Position numbers and translations under genes: made by a program. Positions 1 to 11,600 of a DNA stretch of 64,000 nucleotides are shown one piece after another (position 1 is the first letter of the stretch; every line of letters starts with the position of its first letter). The notes under the pieces are model-generated. The model was not told where the DNA came from. It saw only the letters and a program-made list of their open reading frames with translations, and ran no database searches. Source of the stretch: Physella acuta (Eukaryota; Mollusca; Gastropoda; Physidae). The stretch lies in contig NW_026733185.1 of the NCBI RefSeq assembly GCF_028476545.1, forward strand, positions 1 through 64,000, written 5' to 3'.

Positions 1-964
1 ACCCCGGAGAAAAAAGTCTGGAAGAAGCACTGCACAAACGGTGAATAACGCAGCTTTAGATAAACCCTGAAACGGACACTTTTCTCCCTGCATAAACACA
101 TCGATTACCTAAATACGATATCGACCAACAGTAGCGTTCGATCGGAAGATCGAAGCTTCTATTTTTATTAGCCGGCTTTTTAAAAATGTATATGTATATT
201 TGCCATATCATATTTGACTAAGTACATTCCTCAATGAGGTAAACATATTTTTGAAAACGATAAATTAAAAAATAGTTATTGAATATTTATCGGTTACTTT
301 TGTAACCTTATCTTATGCGAAGGAAATGTATTGATTTTCATAAAAGGGGAATGATAAAACCACAGCATAGCAAGTTCGCTATCAATTATCCAGTAAAGCG
401 AGTTTTTTTTCCTTCTTAAATTTCGACCAAGGCGAAGATTTATCGTTTACTTTTGTGTAGCCGGAATGTTTAAAAGATTTATATTTAGCTTTAGAGTAAA
501 GAACACAACGAAACAAATTCACAATTTGTTTGCTTTTGTGTGGGACAAAGGAAACCGTGTCATGAATATTAATTTTTATGTGAACAACTCCGTGGGGATT
601 AAATTTTAAATGAATAAAAGCTGACAGGTGTAAAGCCGTTAGTTGTAGGTATGCAGTAGGTGTGTTGTGAAATCTAACAAGCGTGATTTATGGGGTCTGT
701 GTAGCAGTATAGTATCGGGTTTTTTACTGCTAGATGTCGCTGGGTTCAAAAGATGATATCTCCGATAGGATCGTATCTAGTCAATCATGCTGGTAAAACA
801 ACGACGCTGTATCGATTTTGGTGATCGTTTTTCGGTGATCAATTTTCGGTGATCTCCATTGTGCCATTGTACCACGAGATAATTGTTTTGAAATAAGTCA
901 CAGCCAAGGTTGCTTGTTAAAATAATTATTTCTTGGCTTTACTCCATTGAGAAATTCTAGACCC

Positions 965-1209
965 TATGAGAGTCTATGCAGATACTAAATTAAGGGACGG
1001 TGAGGTCGAGCGATCGACGACGAGCCTATACGTCTCGAGTTCGGATCTCGTCCTTGAGTTGAGGCCTGAGTCCACCCAGCTCTGCTGGTACCTGATACAA
1101 GTAAAGGCGAATGGGCATAGTGCTGGCCACACCTTCCCTTCATTCATATGCCTTGGTCAAAATACATTATGGGCTCTTCTTCATCAAAGATGCTAAAAAG
1201 GGAACTTTA

Positions 1210-1212
<3 letters not shown>
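965..1212 (+). mobile_element. tRNA-derived SINE, family 2
   Basis: A tRNA-like head with a B-box-like GAGTTCGGATCTCG is followed by a body shared with 18405-18597, 19985-20222, 59545-59795 and 63745-63860. The body carries 'GTGCTGGCCACACC', matching 'GTGCTGACCACACTATCCC' in other copies, and the element ends with AAAGGGAACTT as the 19985 copy does. It runs directly into the (TA)n tract. Family assignment rests on comparison within this window only. Confidence 0.7.
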
Positions 1213-1214
<2 letters not shown>

Positions 1215-1274
<60 letters not shown>

Positions 1275-1276
1275 GT

Positions 1277-1344
<68 letters not shown>

Positions 1345-1352
1345 TTATATAT

Positions 1353-1432
<80 letters not shown>
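1215..1432. repeat. (TA)n microsatellite
   Basis: About 220 bp of alternating TA with a few ACAC and TTTATA interruptions. It starts at the 3' end of a SINE, a common place for such repeats to grow. The Tyr-Ile open frames across it are artefacts. Confidence 0.95.
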
Positions 1433-1435
<3 letters not shown>

Positions 1436-2190
1436 AGTGTGAGTGTGGGTGTATGTGTGGGTGTATGTATGTATAGGTCTATGCATTACTTTGGAAAATA
1501 ACTGGCTAACTTTATTTCTGTCGGAGTAACTAGAATCGCCACCTAAAGCAGGATAAAGAAGGACAAAAATACTAGGTAGATAATGAATAGCGGGTATATT
1601 GATAGAAAGGTTCACACCGTTCGATAAACTCGTCCATTGAAAGTGGAAAACCAGCGACCACCGATCGCTGCTGTGTCTATATTTAGAACTAGGCCATGTA
1701 GCGTTGTTGACGTTGCCATTAATAGAGACTCTTGGAGGGTCTTACGGGCTGACTTTGTAAACAAATACTTTTTTCGCATTTACACGTTCGTTTGTTGGTG
1801 GGGGTTGAATGTTGCTTTATAATGGAAGAGGTGACAGTTTTGAAGAGTATGTGATTATTTGTTGGTAGTTGACGCCTACACGATCCGCATATAGCTTTGG
1901 CTTTGTGTAGACTAGTGTTCATTTTTTTTTAACCCAGCGCAGGTTCTTCACATGTTTGCTAAAGCGTGGTCGTGTTAGATCAAACAAACATGTTGCCTAT
2001 AAATCAAGTCTAAATTATTTGTTCTACAGTACTGGGATAGAGTACTTGTTATATAACTAGATTTACAAAACTCTATCTCAAATATAGGCCTAGTCGTCCT
2101 GGATCGTTGAATTAGTATACCACCTAAGTATCATTTCCTACCATTCAGTATACTAGTTTCTATAATCTATGCCAAACCCAAAATATGGGG

Positions 2191-2492
2191 CAGTGGCGTA
2201 GCGAGGTCGGGTGTCAACCCCCCCCCCCCCCAGAGGCGTAGCGACCCTTCCCGGAGACAAACTTTCAATTTTCGATTTGCACCCCCCACTCAAACTTTCG
2301 ATTTGCATCCCCCTCCCCCCTCAAACTTTCGATTTGCACCTCTTAAAAGACTATTTAACACTCGAATTAATCACTCAATTAAGTGTAATTATCATTTTTC
2401 GTTATATATTTTGCTATTTTTTTGCCTTGGTGTCACCCCCCTAAATGGTGTCACCCGGTGCGGTCCGCCCCCCCCCCCTTGCTACGCCTCTG
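2191..2492. mobile_element. hAT-type MITE, composite copy
   Basis: The left end CAGTGGCGTAGCGAGG and right end TTGCTACGCCTCTG form terminal inverted repeats. A second left end, CAGAGGCGTAGCGACCC, lies inside at 2231, so one element appears nested in or converted with a relative. The flanking octamers ATATGGGG and AACTGGGG match at 6 of 8 positions, compatible with an old 8-bp target duplication. Inside are C-rich tracts and 'AACTTTCGATTTGCACC' repeats shared with the cleaner copies at 6076, 54299 and 61553. Confidence 0.7.
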
Positions 2493-2588
2493 AACTGGGG
2501 TACTATTATTAGAACCGTGCATGAATATGAAAGTAATAATATAAAATTGTAATTATTTTTTATATGTTGCAGTGATCCACCATTTGAA

Positions 2589-2605
2589 ATGGCTAGTGGA
2601 GAAAA
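2589..2605 (+). CDS. TRIM-NHL coding exon 1
   Basis: Encodes MASGE plus two bases of the next codon. The exon itself begins at 2573 after a TTGCAG acceptor, so it also carries 16 nt of 5' UTR or upstream frame. Donor AA/GTAAGT is strong. AA joins the first A of exon 2 to give Lys6. Confidence 0.75.
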
Positions 2606-5600
2606 GTAAGTCTTTTACTTTTATACATTGTGACTTTTTTTTTTAATGCATGGTAGTTCATACTAGTTGATCGATGTGTTTAAATATGTAAATAGTGAAC
2701 TTCTATAATGCTTTGTTTATTTATGGAGGAATGCAACTTCGTTTATGTATGATACAAAAAAGATGTGTTTTTTTTCTTAATGTGCACAGTGTTGGTTACG
2801 TGAGTTCTAAAGAGGGCAGTTTAATGTTTTGAAGTTTCTAACAGTTGACGCTTTAAGTTTCGAAAACTTGCCAGAACTTGCCAGATTCCAATTTTGGACA
2901 AACTATCAAAATAACCAGTTTAAAATTCTCAAACTGGGCATATTCCAAAATAATTTTTTTTCAAAGATTCTTAAACTGTGTAGATTCTGAGACTGGATAG
3001 TCTAAACTTAAAAACTGGGCAGATTCAAGGCATTGAAGCAGAACAAATAAGTATGTTTTAGCAGTATGATGTTTTTTGTTAGCCTACCAATCTAAATTTT
3101 GTGTGTGAATAATAGGGCTGGTAAGTAGGTCACCAACCAGTTCTACGGCTCAATAAAACCTGCATGAGCCATAGAACTGGTTGGTGACCTACTTACCAGC
3201 CCTATTGCGTTCTCTTTTAAATAGATTACAGAGTTTGCTGGATACACACTGCACGTGTAGCCTGTGCCGCGAAGTGTTCAAACAACCGCGAATGTTGACA
3301 TGTTTTCACACCTTTTGCACGCCTTGTTTAGAGTCGTACATTACACAGAAGGTTAGTGTTAGGATTGTTCTTAGAAAAGATATAATGCGCACTGTGAAGG
3401 GGTGGGGTGTGAAGGGGTGGGGGTGGGGGTGAACGGAAAAAGGTCACACACAAAAAGAACACAGAAAAAATGTCATAATTTTTGCTAGGAAAAAAAGTTA
3501 CAGAAAAAAGTCACAGAAAAAAAGTCACAAAAGAAAAATTTTATTGGAAAAAAAGTCACAGAAATAAAGTTACAGAAACAAGTCACAAAAATATTCTAAA
3601 TAAACCGGGAGTGATCTCCCCTAAACTTTCTCGAATGTTCTTATATAAAATAACAGGGGATGGGAACTCGGGCTATAGACATGATTTTTAATCCATTTTA
3701 AATACTTAAAGTTTTAAAAATAGAATAAAATCTCGTAGACAAAAGAATTGCACACCAAGTGAACGCCAAATAAAAAAGTGCATAATAGTGCGCAATATTA
3801 TTAGTACTTTAAAAATTTACATTAGTTTTTTGAGAAATCGAAAAATTGCGTAAATTACTACTTCCGGTCAACGAAAATTACTCAAAATATGACAGAAGGT
3901 AGAGAATTAGATCTTTTACTTACTTGTGAAATTTCATTTATCTATCTGAAATAGTACTCAAGTTATAGGCTTGTGAAAAATTCAAAGTAGAAAAAGTACC
4001 ACTTCCGTTTATCGGAAATCGCTCAAAAGTTGATACAGATCTACGATTTTGATAAAATACTTATATATGAAATTTCATCAACCTAGCTGTAACGGTACTC
4101 AAGTTATCGCGTTTACACACACACAGACAGACACACAGACATACGGACAAGATTGCAAAATTATGTTTTTCCGTATCAGTGAGATGAAAAACGTCGAGAT
4201 TTGTAAAAATCTCGATTTTTTTTTTTTTTTGCACGATTACAAGACTTTCTCTATACTTCGTATATACGAGGAAGTAAAAATACTGTGATTTTATTGTTGA
4301 TAATTGTAAAATGTGGGTGTTCATTAATGTGCGCGGTAATTTCTTCGGTAGCATATTTGTAGACTTTAAATACAGTAAGATAATGTACATAGCAACCTAA
4401 AATTTTGTTACGTATTTAGTTAAATACACGGAAGAAAATTATTATAAAATAAATTTAGGCTCATTATTGTGTTTGCATATGGTTTCGCCGTAGGTCTAAT
4501 CATGGTCAGTTTCTCCTCAGTCGGCTTTGTCCGTCCTTATTCTGTGTTGTTGACGTTTTGCGCCAATGACAGCCTTGGTACTTTGTCGGCTTTCTGTTTT
4601 GATCATATGCCTTATTAAATAATGAGTGGGATGAAGGTGGTTGAACTATTATTGCGATGAGTTGAGGGCAGCAAGTCACATTAACTACGTCTTTATGCAA
4701 TATAACGATAATTTAAAGCTAATATTTAACAAACACGATTGAAATCAAGACAGTTCGAAGATTGTATTTAATTCTATTAAATATTATATGTAAAACGGAA
4801 TTACAATTAAATCCTACATACTATATACTAAAAATCTGATATGTGTGTTATAAATATGTATACAACCCACGCATAAATATCTAACATGCTTACATTACAT
4901 TTAATCAATCGTAAGTTGATTTGCATAATACGTATATTAAGTAACAAATTCCATGCAAATATACATTTGTGATTTTTTTCCCGTGACTTTTATTTTTATT
5001 TTGTTGTGACTTTTTTTCCTACAATCGTGAAGGGTGGGGTGTGAAGTGGTGGGGTGTGAAGGAGAGGGGTGTGAAGTGGTGGGGTTAACGAGGTGAGGTG
5101 TGAATGGGTGGGGTATGAAGAGGGGTGTGTGTGGAGGGATTGGGGTTTTGAAGGGGTAGGGTGTGAAGTGTAGGGGTGTGAAGGGGTGGGTGTGAAGGGT
5201 CTGGGATGTAAAGGGGTGGGATGTGAAAGGAATGACTTGAATGCTTTAGAAACGCACTGTGCGTTGCAAGGCAACAAACTATGGCAACGTAAAGATGTGA
5301 GGTTTGAATAACGTCTTTGCACATGCCCATGTTAGCACATGACCAGCCTGTTGTGTGTGTGTGTGTGTGGAGGGGGGGTACAGATAATTGAGTTTAGAAT
5401 TGATCTAGGTTCAAATTTCATTTCATAATTTACTCAAACTGAATTCTAAAACGATTTATCACATCATCTTAATGAAGCTTTTAAAAATAGATGCGACGTA
5501 TCGACCAGGAAGATCATTACAACTTGGTTTACGATTTTTTTTATCAGTATCACCCTGCTCTGGTGTTGTTTTTTTTTACTGTTCTTGATAACAATTTTCT

Positions 5601-8600
5601 AGTTGATCTCAACTCTTCAAATATGTTAACATTTCTAAACCTCATTTGTTTATACTTTTTAAACAACGCAATCACCTGGTCCAAATGGCGTCCGTCCCAA
5701 AATTGCGTCATACATCTAGGGGAAAAAAATAACGCCATAAAACATACTCAAATGATGGTATATACGCTGTAGGAAAGTAAAGCTAGTTGTTATAATGACG
5801 CCACAAGTCCCGAGTTTAAACCCCCGGACAGATGAGGCTCTTTAGCTAGGGAAAGCTACCTATCTAGTAGAGAAAACGCAAACTACAAACTGCTGCCTTG
5901 TGGATTATTTTGTGATTTTTAAAGGGTATGGAAGCAAATCAAGTAAGGAAAGCGTTGAAGGAAATCTCCAATATAACAGATATAAACGAAGATGATATAT
6001 GCCAATCTTGTATATATGCACACCTATAGACACATTTACATGAAAAAGGAATCTTAAAAAAAAAATCGATTACTTCAGAGGCGTAGCGACCCTTCCCGGC
6101 GCCCGGGGACAAACTTTCGATTTGCACCCCCTCTCCTCTCAAACTTTCGATTTGCACCCCCCTCGAACTTTTCATTTGCACCCCCCCCCCGTCAAACTTT
6201 CAATTTGGCGCCCCCCCCCCCCCCCAAGGTCGGCGCCCGGGGACATATGTCCCCCCCCCCCCTCGCTACGCCTCTGGATTACTTTACTTTATTAACACCT
6301 TTAGAAAATCGATGACTACAGATTGTTTGACTCTAAATGGCGTAGCTTGAACTTAGATTACAATTTTATTAACACAGACAATGCTCTTTAGAGATGTCAA
6401 CAAAAGGAACTCTACAATAAATAACCAGATGTTATCGGTTTATTCGATAAGTCATTACTAGTGGACAAGATAGAAGATTATAATATGGGGGTGGGGGGGG
6501 GGGGGGAAATCAATGACAGAATTACACAGAGGAATGACAATTTATATAGCAAATGTATACTTTTACCAGTGACCCCCCCCCCCCCCGAAAATATCAAGTG
6601 CACCCTCCTTCCCCCCAGAGAAACAAGTTAATAAAAAGTCTAGTGACAATTTAAGCGCAATTTCCTTAATTAATTTTTTGTGACCGAACGAAAGGATATT
6701 TTTGAAAACTTTCTTCTGCAATATTGTTCTAAATTATGGCAGGAATCGATTGGTAAATGTTTCAAGTCGCTAAGTGGTCTGGTTGCCGAGATATGGGCCA
6801 AAAACTGCATTTTTCGAGGTTATTTGGCTTTTCCGGGAAATCCAGGAAGGAATTCCGGGAATTTTTTTGGCCCACAATCATCCTCGGAACTTGCTTAACG
6901 TATTTGCTTTTGGAACTAGTCCTCGATATTGCTTCGTTGAGGAGGAGATACGACTTAAAGCTGCGGACACACATCCATCCAGAAATGACGAATTAATAAT
7001 CGCAATCCCAGTATGGAAATTGCGCTAAAAAGTCTGGAAGAAACACTTTACGTAAACCCAATCTCGACAAAATAGGTATAGCACTGTAGGGTTAGGATAG
7101 TGAGAGAGTTTTAGTACGTGTTCCTTTCTACAGAGGCATCATATGGAATGGTGTACGATATAGTGGTTAGTATATAGGGTTGTGTACGGTACACAATGCT
7201 TAGAGTATGGTGTTATGTAAAATACAATGCTTACAGTATAATATGGTGTACGATACAATGGTTAGAGTATGCTATGGTGTACGATACAATGGTTAGAGTA
7301 TGCTATGGTGTACGATACAATGGTTAGAGTATGATATGGTGTACGATACAATGGTTACAGTATAATATGGTGTACGATACAATGGTTAGAGTATAATATG
7401 GTGTACGATACAATGGTTAGAATATGAGATGGTGTATGATCCAATGCTAGAGTATAATGTGGTGCACGATACAATGCTTAGAGTATGATATGTACGATAC
7501 AATGCTTAGAGTACGATATGGTGTACGATACAATGCTTAGAGTATGATATGGTGTATGATACAATGGTTAGATTATGCCTTGTAATTTACGTTTGTGAAT
7601 ATGTACAATGCCCTGTTCTCTTTAGGTTTGTGAAAATGGACTATGTCCTCTATTTTTGTTTAGGTTTGTGAAAATGGACAAAAGAGCTTTCCCTGTCCCA
7701 CGTGTTCTGCGCAGATTATTGTTGCTGGGGAAAACAAGATCGACGCTCATTTAGAGGTCAAGGTCGATCGATTCACCTGCAAACTGGTAGAAATTGTAGA
7801 TGCATTCCGGTAGGTCTGGAATCAGAGGGTTAAAAAAAAATAGTAGAGAACATAGGGTACTGTAGCCATAGGGTGTTAGTAGCTATACCATAGGGTACTG
7901 TAGCCATAGGGTGTTAGTAGCTATACCATAGGGTACTGCAGCCATAGGATGTTAGTAGTTATACTGCAGCCATAGGATGTTAGTAGCTATACCATAGGGT
8001 ACTGCAGCCATAGGATGTTAGTAGCTATACTGCAGCCATAGGATGTTAGTAGCTATACCATAGGGTACGACAGCCTTAGGATGTCAGTAGCTATACCATA
8101 TGGTACTGCAGCCATAGGATGTTAGTAGCTACACTGCAGCCATAGGATGTTAGTAGCTATACCATAGGGTACTTCAGCCATAGGATGTTTGTATCTATAG
8201 TGTTTGTTGCCTTTATGCAGTGGCCTTGACTTGTGTGTCTTTGGGTATTATAATCTTGACATGTGTGTCTTTGGGTATTGTAGCCTTAAGGTATGTTTCT
8301 TTGTGCATTGTTGCCTTAAGCTATGTGTTTGTGGCTAATATTTCCTAAATACATCTTTGAAATTGAAAAGCGAAAAAAGGCGAAACAATAAATGTATTAA
8401 TTGATGATAATATACTGTAGATCAGAGAAATCATGTGATATTTGCAAACGTGGGGATATATCTGTGCCTGCTTTGGACTGGTGCATGGAATGTTATGACG
8501 CCCTATGCGAAGTATGCGTTAAGGTAATTTTAATAATTTTAATTGTTTTGTTTTACGAACTGCTATAATTATAATTAAATTGTTTAACAATTCATCTGAT

Positions 8601-11600
8601 GTAATTGATACAGCCCAATCCTTTAATTCTTATTTTAGAAAGCAATGGCTGTCAAAAAGAGTAATAGGGTTTTTTTTGGGAGGGGGCGGAAGGAGGGGGT
8701 ACTTAGAGGTAACGTCAGAGGTGTGCCTGATCTTTATGATACGATGTACTGATGTAGATCTATGAGTGGGACGTTGTGGAGGTAGATAGTAGGAAACGTC
8801 AAAATTAATAGCTTGGCGTTATGTATGTACTATGTAAAATTCCCGGCCATGAATAAACATGCTTTTCTTTACATAGATTTAATAATAAACAGTATCTTCC
8901 ATTATTCAAAATCGAGATTCTATAGATTTTACATCTTTATTAATCTAGATATAGATCTAATAATAAGACTGCAAACTAACACTAAAAAAAAGTAACTATT
9001 CAGATTGTTTATTGTTAATGTTATGTGTCCATTATTATGTGATAATGATCATTTTAAAAAAATTAAAATGTAGAAATTCTTCTAGATCTTCCAACTTAGC
9101 TTTTGTTTGATGTTATTTGTAGGGCCTTATATATTTTCGTTAATTGTATACTAAGTTATACTGTCAGTTTCATTATATAGTATATAGATCTGTTTTCTTT
9201 CACGCATTTTTTATCCTAAACCGAAATTGTAATCTTTTTTTTAATGAACGACTTTCAGATTCATTTATGCGGGAAAACAACATCAGATCACACAGTTCTT
9301 TCCCTTGAAGAGTTAAAAAAGTTATCTATTGAGAACGTCATGAAACGAAACATTACACAGAAATGTATCAAACATGAAGAAGACATCAAAATGTATTGCT
9401 TGGATTGCAAGGATCCAGTTTGTGTTCAAGTATTTTATCTTTGATCCTATTATTCTGTTAAAACAGCAATTTTTAGTTCTCTATTTTGTAACAGTAGCCT
9501 ATAGAATATTATAGATCTAGAATCTGGATCTAGTTTTTAAAAAGTGTGTTGTTCATACTTTCATACAATGAATAAATGGGTAATCTATCGTTTTGGGTAC
9601 GTAAAATCGCCCGCGACTAGTAATGTGAAAAACAGGTGACTCCTTAAATTTTAATAATTATTTCACATTTTGAGGAGGATTTATGTTTTGAAAAATACAA
9701 AAATGTTTCCTTCTTTCATTTATGTACCTGTTTTTAAACAATTGAATTAAAACTTTTCAGTAATAAATGAAGACCAGCGATGTTTCCAACAGATGCAACC
9801 ATGCTCATTTACTATAGCAGCCATCTTGTTTAAGTTTTTTTTTATAGCGGATATAGCGCGAGACAGGCGGAAGTCACTCTATTTTACAAATGGCTGCTGT
9901 TTATATAGCAAATCTTGCTTGCAAACACTGCTGTTTAAAGTTAATTTCTGGCATATATTGATATATTTAGCCATTGATTTAGGTTTATTATTCATTTATC
10001 TATAATATTTGACACAAATATATCACAATATACTTCTACTAAAGCCTTGACAATGAGGTAACTTTTTCGTACATTAATAGCCGCGGGCGATTTTACGTAC
10101 CCAAAACGATAGATTACCAATAAATGATACTGCTGATTGATACTCGATACTGATAGTTAGTTATTAGTTTAGTTAGTTATTGATACATCTCTCAGTTTCT
10201 CTCAGCTCAGTCAAAATCAGCTGTGAGGTAGGTTAATAGTTAATAAAATTATTTTATACCTAATAATATAATTATACTAATTATAGGCTAATAAATTATT
10301 AGTTTTTCTTACTAAATCTAGAATTTACTCAAATTTCAAATTAAACATGACTACTGAATGATAGACATCTATATTTAATCCATTAGAAACTAATTTTGAA
10401 GTTTTTAGTTCATTTTAAACTAAATAAAACTTAATTTAATATTTATTGACACTCACTGCCATGGCCAACACACCTCTCCATGACAACTCTACTTAAGCTT
10501 GAACGTAAAGAAAACCACAAATAGGTTAGACTTTTTAAGTGGCCATGTACCCAGAGTTCCCCACTAGTGATCATCAAATAGCGGTCACGTGGTTTAAAAA
10601 AATAAATAAATTTGGTTGTCATTCAAAAGTCGTGTCTTATTTTAAAAAGTGCATGCAATATTTGATTTATTTCTTCATATAATGATAAAACTAATAATTC
10701 TACAACCTCCAATTCATTTTTGTGACCTCCGGGCTGATATTTTAGAAGTTCTATTAATTTGAATGAGACCGACTTTTGAATTTAGCCTCCGTTCTCCAAA
10801 CCAAATTTTAAAATGCTTTTCTGGCATATCTAACCCTGCCACTTATGGTTTGTTGTAATGACACGGAAATCCCGCCATTTTGCGCGTGGTAAACATTTTT
10901 AAATGTAATTAGTTGAAGGTCTCTGGAATTTGGCCGTAAAATCGCCGGAAATCAAACGTCCGGTCCGGGCGCCATATTGTTGTTAGCAACCGACCACGCC
11001 TCCAAGTTAGCGAGAAATACTATAAATTATTAATGGAGGCGACCGAGTTGACGAGAATCCTTCCATCTTATTGTTGACATGGATTAAAATCGTGCTTTTT
11101 TAGATTTTGCTATCAAAAAGTGGCTGTAAAAATAATAAAAAATATAAACTTAAGCCTAAAAACTAAAAATAAATCAGATAGGCCTATGTATTATATTTTT
11201 ATTATAATATTTATATTTTTAGAATCAATGTTATATTATAAAAGTTGCAACTCCATTTAAGGCTACATTACATACATTTCTCTTTATTTTTATTTTATCA
11301 AGCCTAAGTTATAACCCGATGTTTCACTTTCATAATACAAGCATTGATTGGCTGTACAGGAGCTCCGTGATCTATTTCTGCAGCCCCACATCATAGTTTT
11401 TTGTTTACAAAACTTTGCAGATAAAGTTTTTAAATAACAATGCAAATTTTAATCCCATGACCTAGTTTTTCCTTTTTTTCCACTTACAATGTGTACAATA
11501 AAATGTATGCTAACCTATCGAATAGCAGGATGCTATTGTTTATGTCACCATTGCACGTGAAAACCAATTTTATTTGGTTACCGAAAATATTAAAAACATC

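Larger units (their letters stand above)
1..2572. other. 5' flank of the TRIM-NHL gene
   Basis: No coding exon is recognised here. The stretch holds the end of a dispersed repeat (about 1-48), a SINE copy (965-1212), a long (TA)n tract and a composite hAT-type MITE (2191-2492). The first coding exon of the TRIM gene has a 3' splice site at 2571-2572, so at least one non-coding 5' exon and the promoter should lie in this stretch or further upstream. I could not place them from sequence alone. Confidence 0.6.
3352..7663 (+). other. TRIM-NHL intron 2
   Basis: 4.3 kb intron. It holds GGGGTG-type minisatellites (about 3395-3430 and 5028-5235), a dispersed element (3585-4290), a degenerate SINE (5780-5960), a hAT MITE (6076-6276), a dispersed repeat (6621-7065), a 31-bp minisatellite (7140-7575) and a triplicated acceptor (7591-7663). 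No further exon was found. Confidence 0.8.

Noticed and set aside
1111-1615. Long Tyr-Ile open frames
   Set aside because: Pure products of the (TA)n tract; the same applies at 18534-18882, 48151-48378 and 51296-51660.
4996-5330. Pro/His/Thr-rich 80-108 codon frames
   Set aside because: Translations of the GGGGTGTGAAG minisatellite.
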